A stretch of DNA of 23,632 nt from positions 1 through 23,632 of the forward strand of contig JAEWGG010000003.1 of the NCBI GenBank assembly GCA_023388435.1, given 5' to 3'. The first letter of the stretch is position 1. Each line of letters begins with the position of its first letter. This document shows, piece after piece, positions 7,289 to 14,741 of this stretch. The notes under the pieces are model-generated. The model was not told the origin of the DNA, searched no databases, and was given only the letters and a program-made list of their open reading frames with translations. Both the position numbers and the translations under genes were made by a program. The stretch is from Bacillota bacterium (GTDB lineage: Bacteria; Bacillota; Clostridia; Saccharofermentanales; Fastidiosipilaceae).

Positions 7289-8389
7289 TCACAGCAAATT
7301 CTGACCGTGGCCCAGAGCGTCCCCGCGCTGCATGGAGACGCTGTATCCCGCTTCCAGCAGCTGGGCCTCCAGGGCGCGCAGGCCCTCGGCGGATTCCAGG
7401 CCAGTGTTGACTTTCCCATCGTAGAGCAGATACTTTTTTCGCTCCTGGGAGGGAGTAAAGTTGGGCATGATGACATTGGCTCCGGCATCGAGTCCGCGGA
7501 TACGGCCGTCAGCTGAGGCTGTCGCCAGGGCCGTAGTCGACGGAATGAGGGCGGTCGGCAGGAGCAGACGGGTCAGGCTGAGATAAAAAAGACAGTCCAG
7601 GCTGCTGCCCGCTTTCTCCCCGGCAAAGGGTGTCTGACTCTGGGGCAGGAAGGGACCGATGCCAACCATCTCAGGACGGAGGCTGCCCAAGAGGCAAAAA
7701 TCCAGAGACAGACTATAGGGACTCTGCCCAGGGCTGCCGACCATAAAGCCCGCCCCAGTCTGGAAGCCCAGGCGCTTGAGCTCGGCCAGGCAGTCCAGGC
7801 GCCGCTGCAGCTCCATGCCTTCGGGATGGAGCCGTCGGTAGTGGCTCTCCAGTGCGGTTTCGTGGCGCAGTAAGTAGCGATCCGCCCCAGCGGCGCGAAG
7901 TTGGGCGTAGACCTCCGGACTTTTCTCGCCCAGGGACAGGGTTATGGCCATCTCGGGAAAACGCGCCCGAAGCTGGGCGACCAGGTCCGGCAAAACATGG
8001 TCGTCCCGGCGGTTTTCTCCACCCTGCAAGACGATGGTGCGCAGACCGAGATCCCAGGCCAGTTGAGCGGCCGCCAGCACCTCCTCGCTGTCCAGGCGGT
8101 AGCGTTGGGCCTGGCTGTTGGAGCGGCGCAGGCCACAGTAATAGCAATCATTTTCACAGTAACTGGAATACTCGATGAGTCCACGGAGAAAGACCCCTCG
8201 GCCATAGTGCTGGTCACAGCAGGATCTGGCCTCCTGAGCCAGGTCCTGCTGCCAGTACGCACGATCAGTCTGGGGCAGGGCGGACCAGTCTTCAAAAAGC
8301 GCCTGCCATTCCTCCTGGCTGGGACGCTGGGCGGCTGCCAAGTGCTGTCGCAGCGCTCTGAGGCGGGGCCAGGTATAAGTTCTCGTCAT
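7289..8389 (-). CDS. hydE: [FeFe]-hydrogenase maturation radical SAM enzyme HydE
   Basis: HydE (366 residues) is the radical SAM maturase that acts with HydG and HydF to build the dithiomethylamine-bridged diiron site of [FeFe]-hydrogenase. The motif CENDCYYCGLRRSN (78-91) supplies Cys78, Cys82 and Cys85 in the CX3CX2C spacing. Further family blocks are IVLQGGE and the TGAGFMVGSPGQ segment. The ATG at 8389 was chosen because GGGAGA lies 9 bp upstream; the ATG three codons earlier would be only 1 bp from that site. BioB-type synthases are a distant alternative, but the pairing with hydG makes HydE secure. The start is only 24 bp past a strong terminator of apbE, which leaves little room for a promoter. 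Confidence 0.94.
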   Translation of the reverse strand: MTRTYTWPRLRALRQHLAAAQRPSQEEWQALFEDWSALPQTDRAYWQQDLAQEARSCCDQHYGRGVFLRGLIEYSSYCENDCYYCGLRRSNSQAQRYRLDSEEVLAAAQLAWDLGLRTIVLQGGENRRDDHVLPDLVAQLRARFPEMAITLSLGEKSPEVYAQLRAAGADRYLLRHETALESHYRRLHPEGMELQRRLDCLAELKRLGFQTGAGFMVGSPGQSPYSLSLDFCLLGSLRPEMVGIGPFLPQSQTPFAGEKAGSSLDCLFYLSLTRLLLPTALIPSTTALATASADGRIRGLDAGANVIMPNFTPSQERKKYLLYDGKVNTGLESAEGLRALEAQLLEAGYSVSMQRGDALGHGQNLL

Positions 8390-8413
8390 CGTACACATTC
8401 TCCCGTATAGAAC

Positions 8414-8447
8414 ATTAAAAAAGGCGACCCCGGAACCCGGGATCGCC
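8414..8447 (-). terminator. strong intrinsic terminator between apbE and hydE
   Basis: On the minus strand the 11-bp stem GGCGATCCCGG/CCGGGGTCGCC (8437-8447 with 8423-8433, one G-U pair) has a GTT loop and is followed by TTTTTTAA. It lies 20 bp past the apbE stop and only 24 bp before the hydE start codon. Confidence 0.93.
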
Positions 8448-8467
8448 GATCTCCTCAGCCATTCGGG

Positions 8468-9607
8468 CTACTTGCTGGAACTCGTCCTCCCGGCCTCCGC
8501 CTCGCGCAGCTGGGCCATCAATTCCGTCTCATGGCGTTCGCCATCGGGGTAGACCCACTGGGCCCCATATCCGCTGCCATAGGCCTTGAGCAGTTGGCGG
8601 CCCTCCTCCTCACTCAGATTAAAGAGGGCTGTGGACAGGCCGTCGCAGATCCCGGAATCAGGGCCGAGGACACTGACCTGCAAATAATTGAGCTCTGGCT
8701 GTAGTGTCTGCGGATCAATGATGTGGTGATAGCAGCGACCATCAACTAAAAAATAGCGCTCATAGACCCCGCTGCTGACAAGGGATTGATTTTCGATACC
8801 GTAAATACCGACCGTACTGAGTTCTCCTTGCTCAGAATCTTCCGTCTGGCGCGGGGGCTCCGCCTCCGTAGGCAAGTAGGCCTGGCGTATGCCAATGCGC
8901 CAGGGCTTCCCCTGCTCTCCCTTGCCGCCGACCGTGCGGACATTGCCGCCGATATTGAGCAGCCAGCCCTTTAATCCCCGGGACTCCAAAGTCCTGGCCA
9001 GGAGTTCCACGGCGTAGCCCTTGGCAATGGCCCCGCAGTCCAGACGCATCTGTGGATCCAGGAGCTCCACCGTGCCCGCCGACCGATCCAGGACCAATTT
9101 GGAGAGATCACTGTGCTTCTGCGCCTCGATCAGGCGCGCCTTGTCAGGTGTTTTGGCCGAAGTCTTCTGGGCCTCCTCGCGGGCCTGATACCAGAGCTGG
9201 GTCACCGCGCCCATGGCCACATTCACCGCCCCCTGGCTGCGCTCACAGAAGGCCTTGGCAAAATCCAATAAGTCAAAGACCAGCGGGTCCACTTTTTGCG
9301 GCCCCTGTCCCGCCTTCTGGTTCAGCTGATAAATTCCGCCCTCAGCCCCATCAGAGAAATCCGTAAACAGCTCGTGATAGCGCCGCATCTCCGCGTGTAG
9401 CGCATCGACCTGGGCCTCAAAGACCCCCCGACTCTCAGCGAAGCCCGTGATCTCGCTGACCGTATCAAAACAGTCATAGTAGCGCTGCACATGCGGTTCA
9501 CGCTTGCGAAAAAGCTGGCAGGAGCTGAGGTTCACAAGCAGAAAAACTGCGACGATCGGGATGCTCAGGTAGCGGCGCCAAGCCTGGCGGACAGAGAGCT
9601 GTGACAT
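8468..9607 (-). CDS. apbE: FAD:protein FMN transferase, lipoprotein (ApbE)
   Basis: Lipoprotein of 379 residues that attaches FMN covalently to a Thr or Ser of target proteins such as the Rnf and Nqr subunits, acting outside the membrane. The signal peptide ends in the lipobox NLSSC with Cys30 as the lipidated residue. Family motifs are MRLDCGAIAKGYAVE (187-201), LLNIGGNVRTVGG (216-228), SSGVYERYF (278-286) and the HHIIDPQT Mg/FAD site (294-301), followed by Asp322 in DGLSTALF. A charged insertion at about 244-266 is not typical. GAGGTG lies just before the ATG. No obvious flavinylation target is nearby. The neighbours hydE and hydG suggest a shared role in anaerobic electron flow, but a strong terminator separates them. 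Confidence 0.95.
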   Translation of the reverse strand: MSQLSVRQAWRRYLSIPIVAVFLLVNLSSCQLFRKREPHVQRYYDCFDTVSEITGFAESRGVFEAQVDALHAEMRRYHELFTDFSDGAEGGIYQLNQKAGQGPQKVDPLVFDLLDFAKAFCERSQGAVNVAMGAVTQLWYQAREEAQKTSAKTPDKARLIEAQKHSDLSKLVLDRSAGTVELLDPQMRLDCGAIAKGYAVELLARTLESRGLKGWLLNIGGNVRTVGGKGEQGKPWRIGIRQAYLPTEAEPPRQTEDSEQGELSTVGIYGIENQSLVSSGVYERYFLVDGRCYHHIIDPQTLQPELNYLQVSVLGPDSGICDGLSTALFNLSEEEGRQLLKAYGSGYGAQWVYPDGERHETELMAQLREAEAGRTSSSK

Positions 9608-9676
9608 GCTTCACCTCGTTCTGAATATGCGGGAATACAGGAATTGTTCCGGCTCATCCCGCAGGGATACTTCCCA

Positions 9677-9705
9677 ATTGTAAACAGGGGGAGAACAATG
9701 GGCAA
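9677..9705 (-). promoter_or_regulatory. probable apbE promoter, TTGCCC - 17 bp - TACAAT
   Basis: On the minus strand TTGCCC (9700-9705) and TACAAT (9677-9682) are 17 bp apart, about 70 bp before the apbE start. The same 151-bp divergent gap must contain the malQ promoter; TATACT at 9715-9720 is its best -10 candidate, with no good -35. Confidence 0.55.
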
Positions 9706-9758
9706 GGGTTCTTGTATACTTGTATTGCTAGATGATCGTCTGGATGAGAGGAGTATCC

Positions 9759-11429
9759 ATGTCCCAGAACCCGGCTTTTTCTTTTATGACAAAAAACACA
9801 TCCGCCCCGCTTGCTGCGGCTGGAGAGGCCCCCTGGCCCACAGCGGCAGGGCCTGGCCAGGAGCCCCTCGACCAGCAAGTCCCAGAAGGTCGCCGGGCGG
9901 GTCTGCTCCTGCCTATTTTTTCCCTGCCTGGGCCCTACGGCATCGGCGGCATGGGACTCTGGGCCAGACGCTTCATCGACTTCCTCCACCAGAGCGGGCA
10001 GCGCTACTGGCAGATTTTACCTCTGGGCACGACGGGGCTGGGCGACTCACCTTATCAGAACTTCTCTATCGAAGCGGGCAATCCCTATCTTATCGACCTG
10101 CCCAGCCTTGTTCAGGAGGGCTATTTGGAGGCTGCCGACCTGGAGGGCCAGGACGAGGGCTGGGACCCCGACTTCATCGATTATGGACGGCTCTGGACGG
10201 AGCGCCACCGCCTGCTTGAGCGGGCCTGGGAGCGCTTTTTGACAGGGGCCCGGCAGGCGGAGCACGAACGCTTCGCCCACTTTTGTCAGGAGCAGGACTG
10301 GCTCTCAGACTACGGCCTCTATATGGCTCTCAAGGAAGAGCATGGCGGGCGGGCCTGGCAGGAATGGCCGGAGGACCTGCGTCGCCGTGAGGCCCACGCC
10401 CTCATCGACGCCCAGGAGCGACTGGCCAAACGCATCCGCTACCACAGCTTCGTTCAGTATCTGTTCTATGAGCAGTGGGTGGCCCTGCGTGACTATGCCC
10501 AGCAAAGGGGCGTCCTCATCGTCGGAGATATGCCCATCTACGTGCCGGAGGACAGCGTCGAGGTCTGGAAAGAACCCGAACTCTTCCAGATGGACGAGGA
10601 CCTGAGGCCAAGTTTCGTAGCCGGTTGTCCGCCAGACTACTTCACTCCGGAGGGCCAACTCTGGGGCAATGTCCTCTATGACTGGGAGCGCATGGCCCAG
10701 ACTGGCTATGCCTGGTGGATACGGCGGATCTCCTGGCAGCTCCGCCTCTATGATCTTCTGCGCATCGACCATTTCCGAGGCCTCGAGTCCTACTGGGCCG
10801 TGCCCTATGGGGACAGTAACGCCCGCCGGGGACTCTGGGTCCAGGGTCCGGGGATGGACTTTTTTGAGCAGGTAAAACAGCAATTCGGCAACCTGCCCCT
10901 CCTGGCGGAGGACCTGGGTTTCCTGACCCCCGAAGTGCAGCAGCTGCGCGAGAAGGCCGGGCTCCCAGGCATGAATGTCCTCGTCTTCGCCTTCGACCCC
11001 AGCATGCAGAGCAACTATCTGCCACACCATGTGGCTGTGGACTCCGTCATGTATCCGGCAACCCACGATTCTGAAACCGTGACACAGTGGTACCAGTCCT
11101 GCGCCCCCGCTGATCGCGAACGCGCCACGGCCTATCTGGGTCTGAGTCAGGAGGAGGGCGTGAACTGGGGGCTGGTCCGCGGGGCCATGACTTCCCCAGC
11201 CCGCCTCTGCATAGTCCAACTGCAGGATTATCTGGGTCTCGCAGCTGATTCTCGTATGAACATTCCAGGTAGCCCCTGCGGGAACTGGCGCTGGCGGGTC
11301 CGGGCTGAGGCCCTGAACGACGAGCTGTCACGGCGCATCCGGGACCTGACTTTTATCTCCGGCCGACTCGCCCCAGAGGACCAGGAAAAGGCGGCCCCCC
11401 CGCCTGCTGAGACGCCCCTGCAGATTTAA
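9759..11429 (+). CDS. malQ: 4-alpha-glucanotransferase (amylomaltase)
   Basis: GH77 enzyme of 556 residues that transfers glucan chains between maltooligosaccharides in maltose, starch or glycogen metabolism. The family's opening block LLLPIFSLPGPYGIGGMG spans 49-66. The catalytic residues are Asp337 in RIDHFRG, Glu384 in LLAEDLGFLTPEV and the stabilising Asp437 in PATHDSETVTQWY, where the common THDNDT is changed to THDSET. An N-terminal extension of about 46 residues, rich in Ala, Pro and Gly, precedes the fold and is absent from ordinary MalQ proteins of about 500 residues. The ATG at 9759 has AGAGGAG 5 bp upstream. It is divergent from apbE and probably co-transcribed with the exporter gene 46 bp downstream, since no terminator lies between. 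No other glycan-metabolism gene is adjacent. Confidence 0.96.
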   Translation: MSQNPAFSFMTKNTSAPLAAAGEAPWPTAAGPGQEPLDQQVPEGRRAGLLLPIFSLPGPYGIGGMGLWARRFIDFLHQSGQRYWQILPLGTTGLGDSPYQNFSIEAGNPYLIDLPSLVQEGYLEAADLEGQDEGWDPDFIDYGRLWTERHRLLERAWERFLTGARQAEHERFAHFCQEQDWLSDYGLYMALKEEHGGRAWQEWPEDLRRREAHALIDAQERLAKRIRYHSFVQYLFYEQWVALRDYAQQRGVLIVGDMPIYVPEDSVEVWKEPELFQMDEDLRPSFVAGCPPDYFTPEGQLWGNVLYDWERMAQTGYAWWIRRISWQLRLYDLLRIDHFRGLESYWAVPYGDSNARRGLWVQGPGMDFFEQVKQQFGNLPLLAEDLGFLTPEVQQLREKAGLPGMNVLVFAFDPSMQSNYLPHHVAVDSVMYPATHDSETVTQWYQSCAPADRERATAYLGLSQEEGVNWGLVRGAMTSPARLCIVQLQDYLGLAADSRMNIPGSPCGNWRWRVRAEALNDELSRRIRDLTFISGRLAPEDQEKAAPPPAETPLQI

Positions 11430-11475
11430 AATACCCACAAGCAGCAGCGCACACTGGTGACAGGAGGGAAACGCT

Positions 11476-12258
11476 ATGTACTACATCATCTACTTCATCA
11501 TGGCCATCGTGGCGACGACGGTCGGCTCACTGACCGGCATGGGTGGCGGAGTCATCATGAAGCCCGTCATGGACATGCTGGGCCACTTCGACGTGGCCTC
11601 TATCGGCGTCCTCTCCTCGATCACCGTCTTCTCCATGTCCCTCGTCTCCATCGGGAAACAGGTCGCCGCGCGCAGTCCTGTCCCCTACCGGCAGGCCCTC
11701 TACCTGGCCCTGGGCTCCGTCGTCGGCGGCATCTCCGGAGAGCGGATTCTGGGACTCATTCTGAGCTCTGTCAACGAACGCCGCCATGTTACGGTCATTC
11801 AAAATATCATCCTCGCCCTGCTGATCGCGGCCGTATTTTATTTCATGAAAAATAAACAGCGCATCCGCTGCCACCGCCTGAGCAGTCCCCTGGCCTCCAT
11901 TCTGGCTGGCGTCTTTCTGGGCATCTGCTCCTCTTTCCTGGGCATTGGCGGCGGGCCAATCAACGTGGCCCTCATCATTTTTCTCTTTTCGGTGGACACA
12001 AAAGTTGCTACGGTATGCTCCCTCATCACCATCCTCTTCGCCCAGGTGGCCAAGCTCGGCCTGATCGCCCTGGGCTCAGGTTTCGGCGGCTATGACCTGC
12101 GGGTGGTCCCGGCGATGATTGTGGCCTCCATTCTGGGCGGCTTCATCGGCGCCGCCCTCAATCGCCGCTGGTCGGAGCAGCGGGTTGAAGACGCCTTTAA
12201 CGCCGTACAAGTGCTGGTTCTGATCATCGCCATCAGCAACATTGCGCGCAATCTTTAG
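11476..12258 (+). CDS. TauE/SafE family membrane transporter
   Basis: Integral membrane protein of 260 residues of the TauE/SafE (DUF81) family, whose characterised members export sulfite, sulfoacetate or related organosulfur anions. It shows the internal two-fold repeat of the family: GSLTGMGGGVIMKP (17-30) in the first half and SSFLGIGGGPINVAL in the second, each beginning a set of hydrophobic helices, about eight in all. AGGAGG lies 7 bp before the ATG. It follows malQ by 46 bp and precedes a sulfatase-maturase-type radical SAM gene by 14 bp, so the three are probably one transcript. The pairing with a sulfatase-maturation enzyme makes a sulfur anion a reasonable substrate guess, but the family is broad and the substrate cannot be read from sequence. 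Confidence 0.9.
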   Translation: MYYIIYFIMAIVATTVGSLTGMGGGVIMKPVMDMLGHFDVASIGVLSSITVFSMSLVSIGKQVAARSPVPYRQALYLALGSVVGGISGERILGLILSSVNERRHVTVIQNIILALLIAAVFYFMKNKQRIRCHRLSSPLASILAGVFLGICSSFLGIGGGPINVALIIFLFSVDTKVATVCSLITILFAQVAKLGLIALGSGFGGYDLRVVPAMIVASILGGFIGAALNRRWSEQRVEDAFNAVQVLVLIIAISNIARNL

Positions 12259-12272
12259 GCGGGATTGGACCT

Positions 12273-13490
12273 ATGGCGATGTCTGACCCCAAATTCCCCC
12301 GCCTCCCCCAGCTGAGCCTGATGCTCAAACCTGCCTCGGCGGCCTGCAATCTCCGCTGCCGTTACTGCTTCTACGCCCTGGACCTCAAAACAGGGCAGGA
12401 GCGCCCCAGCCTCCCCGGGATGAACATCGACAGCGCCCGTCTCCTCATTGACCGGGCCCTGACTGTCCTCCGTCCCGGAGCTAGCTTGCAGCTGATTTTT
12501 CAGGGTGGAGAGCCCTGCCTGCGCGGGCTCGACTTTTTCCAGGAATTGAGCGCCTATGTGGATTTCTGTCAGCAGCGCCAGGACCTGCGGGTCTCCTACG
12601 CCCTGCAGACCAATGGTCTCTTTCTCAATGCAGCCTGGCTGGACTACCTGAAGAAGCGCGACTTCCTCGTCGGCCTCTCCTTCGACGGGCTCATTGAGGA
12701 ACACGATCGCTACCGCCTCGACGCCCAGGGGCTGGGGACTGCCGAATCCGTGCTCCTGGCCCAGGAAAGGCTCCAGGAAGCTGCTGTTCCCTACAACATT
12801 CTGGCGACCCTCACGGCCCAGCTGGCCCGGAAGCCCAGGGAATTCTGGGCCTTCGCCCTGGAGCGGGGCTGGACCCACATCCAGTGCACTCCCTGTATGG
12901 CCCCGGGAGCCGGGCAGCAGGAGGTCTACGCCCTGCGCCCCCGTCTTTATTACAACTTTTACAAGGAACTCTTCTCCTGCTGGAAGACCTCCCTCGAACA
13001 GGGCCGCTACATTAGTGTGAAACTCTTCGACGACCTGTGTAACCTCTATCTCGCCCGCTGGGAGACGGCCTGTGGACTCCTCGGACGCTGCCAGCCCCAG
13101 CTGGTCGTCGAGGCCGACGGCTCTGTCTACCCCTGCGACTTCTATGTCACAGAAGCCTGCTGTCTGGGAAACATACATGAAAGCAGTCTCGAGGAGATGC
13201 TGCTCAGCAAAAACTTCCGCAGATTTCCAGAATTTGATAAGTCCCTGCCCGCCATCTGTGGCAGCTGTCCAGTCCAGTGTCGCGGCGGCTGCAAACGGCT
13301 CTTCCCCTATACCCACGTGGATGACAGCGGATTTTGTGGCTTTCGCGCCCTTTTAGAAGCAATCTTGCCCGAGCTGCTGAACACGGCAAGGCGCGTATTG
13401 GCTGGGCGGCACAGGGCGACTAGCGCCCCTGATCCAGGGCCGTCGCAGCAAAGGCCAGAGGCAGGAGCTCCCCCAGGCGGTAGGCTTTAA
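12273..13490 (+). CDS. anaerobic sulfatase-maturase-type radical SAM/SPASM enzyme
   Basis: Radical SAM enzyme of 405 residues resembling anSME, which oxidises a sulfatase active-site Cys or Ser to formylglycine. The opening block SLMLKPASAACNLRCRYCFY (15-34) supplies Cys25, Cys29 and Cys32. FQGGEPCLRG, LQTNG and LVGLSFDG follow. The SPASM domain supplies Cys267, Cys273, Cys288, Cys329, Cys332, Cys336, Cys340 and Cys355, enough for two auxiliary clusters; VEADGSVYPCDFYV (279-292) holds the Asp289 expected to act as base. The cluster motif reads CX2CX3CX3C, two residues shorter than the usual CX2CX5CX3C. The last 35 or so residues are a Pro/Gly-rich extension that runs 71 bp into the convergent cytidine deaminase gene. 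No sulfatase is in the window. Another SPASM peptide modifier is the alternative. The start is uncertain between 12273 and 12279; the ribosome binding site is weak. Confidence 0.87.
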   Translation: MAMSDPKFPRLPQLSLMLKPASAACNLRCRYCFYALDLKTGQERPSLPGMNIDSARLLIDRALTVLRPGASLQLIFQGGEPCLRGLDFFQELSAYVDFCQQRQDLRVSYALQTNGLFLNAAWLDYLKKRDFLVGLSFDGLIEEHDRYRLDAQGLGTAESVLLAQERLQEAAVPYNILATLTAQLARKPREFWAFALERGWTHIQCTPCMAPGAGQQEVYALRPRLYYNFYKELFSCWKTSLEQGRYISVKLFDDLCNLYLARWETACGLLGRCQPQLVVEADGSVYPCDFYVTEACCLGNIHESSLEEMLLSKNFRRFPEFDKSLPAICGSCPVQCRGGCKRLFPYTHVDDSGFCGFRALLEAILPELLNTARRVLAGRHRATSAPDPGPSQQRPEAGAPPGGRL

Positions 13491-13932
13491 AATGGGGCAT
13501 CGCGGCGGCTGGGAGACCTGCATCTGAATGAGCTAAGTCCGGAAGCAGGACCCAGGTCTCAGCCGTGCCCAGCTCCGCGAGGAACTGCCTGCAGATGCCA
13601 CAGGGACTGGCCGCCACGACCTCCTCCCCGGATCCTCGCCTCTGCAGGGCCAGGACTGTCAGTACCAGCGCGGGTCCCGCCCCAGCCATGTGCATGCCAG
13701 ACAGGGCCACACGTTCGGCACAGAGGCCTGCTGGATAAGCGGCATTCTCGATATTACAGCCCGAATAAATCTGCCCGTCGCTGGCCAAAACCGCCGCCCC
13801 CACAAAAAACTGAGAATAGGGGGCGTGGGCCTTCCGAGCTGCCTCCAGGGCCCGCTCCCAGAGCCGGGGCCAGAAAGCTGCCAGCTCTGCCCTGGACGGA
13901 AGCTCCAGTCGGCGCTCAACTGCTCCGGGCAT
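13420..13932 (-). CDS. cdd: cytidine deaminase
   Basis: Zinc-dependent deaminase (170 residues) converting cytidine and deoxycytidine to uridine and deoxyuridine in pyrimidine salvage. The active site is GCNIENAAYPAGLCAERVAL (58-77), with Cys71 as zinc ligand and Glu73 as catalytic base, plus SPCGICRQFLAE (109-120) with zinc ligands Cys111 and Cys114, the Cys-Cys-Cys pattern of the homotetrameric class. It is longer than the usual 130-140 residues through an N-terminal extension of about 25 residues and a longer C-terminus. The ATG overlaps the udp stop codon as TGATG, so translation is probably coupled; its product uridine is the substrate of the udp product. The 3' end overlaps the convergent maturase gene. 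Confidence 0.96.
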   Translation of the reverse strand: MPGAVERRLELPSRAELAAFWPRLWERALEAARKAHAPYSQFFVGAAVLASDGQIYSGCNIENAAYPAGLCAERVALSGMHMAGAGPALVLTVLALQRRGSGEEVVAASPCGICRQFLAELGTAETWVLLPDLAHSDAGLPAAAMPHFKAYRLGELLPLAFAATALDQGR

Positions 13933-14726
13933 CACTGCAGCGCCTCACAGTCCAAAGAAGCTGCGACTGGGGCAGTCCTGGAAGCTAAAATATCCTGCCG
14001 CAGGGCCTCTACGGCCACCTTGAGCAGGCCGTCCAGTTCAAAGTGACTCGAGGCCTCTCCGTGAACGGCAGGACGCTCCTGATTCCAGATGCAGAGAAGT
14101 ATGCAAGCCGCCCGCAGTCTCCGAACCTGGGCGACGGTAAACAGGGCCGCGGACTCCATTTCTGAGGCCAGACAGCCCCCCCGCTTCCAGGCCTCCCAGC
14201 GGGCCTGCAGCTCCTGGGCGATCGGCATGCGCTCCGGGCTGTGTTGACCGTAAAAAGAATCCTTGCAGTGCACAACGCCCAGACGATAGGCCTGGCCAAG
14301 ATCCTGAGCCGCCTGGACCAGACGGGAGGTCAGTCCGAAGTCGGCCACCGCAGGGAACTCCAGAGGGAGGTACTCCCGGCTGGTCCCCTCCTGGCGAATG
14401 GCGGCCTGGGCGAGGATCAGCTCGCCAGGGCGGATCTCAGGCTGCATGCCGCCACAGGTTCCCACGCGCAGAAGCTTTTGCACGCCAAGCTGGGCCAGTT
14501 CCTCCACCGCAATGGCCGTCGAGGGGCCTCCCATGCCCGTCGACATAAGCAGCACCCGCTCGCCCTCAAGCAGGCCTATATAGCTCTTGTATTCACGCTG
14601 GAAATTCAGATATTCCGGGGCCTCCAAATACTGGGCAATCTGCTCCACGCGGCCTGGGTCCCCCGGGAGTATGGCGTAGGAAGCTCCCAAATCCGCATTC
14701 AGACCGATGTGATAGCTACTATTCAT
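13932..14726 (-). CDS. udp: uridine phosphorylase
   Basis: Nucleoside phosphorylase of the PNP/UDP family (264 residues) that splits uridine with phosphate into uracil and ribose-1-phosphate in the cytoplasm. Recognisable blocks are YHIGLNADLGASYAILPGDP (5-24), STGMGGPSTAIAVEEL (62-77), LRVGTCGGMQPEI (86-98), CKDSFYG (154-160) and SEMESAALF (188-196), which carries the ribose-binding Glu and Met. These favour uridine phosphorylase over purine nucleoside phosphorylase. GGAGG lies 9 bp before the ATG. It follows the ECF S-component gene by 15 bp and overlaps cdd, so the three form one salvage unit: uptake, deamination, phosphorolysis. Confidence 0.94.
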   Translation of the reverse strand: MNSSYHIGLNADLGASYAILPGDPGRVEQIAQYLEAPEYLNFQREYKSYIGLLEGERVLLMSTGMGGPSTAIAVEELAQLGVQKLLRVGTCGGMQPEIRPGELILAQAAIRQEGTSREYLPLEFPAVADFGLTSRLVQAAQDLGQAYRLGVVHCKDSFYGQHSPERMPIAQELQARWEAWKRGGCLASEMESAALFTVAQVRRLRAACILLCIWNQERPAVHGEASSHFELDGLLKVAVEALRQDILASRTAPVAASLDCEALQ

Positions 14727-14741
14727 TCGCGCCGTCCTCCA

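Noticed and set aside
10305..11219. 304-codon minus-strand open frame opposite malQ
   Set aside because: It is antisense to an intact malQ with all catalytic residues and shows no recognisable domain or start signal.
12255..13316. 353-codon minus-strand open frame opposite the radical SAM maturase
   Set aside because: The opposite strand has a full set of catalytic cysteines and good family similarity; this frame has none and is a shadow.
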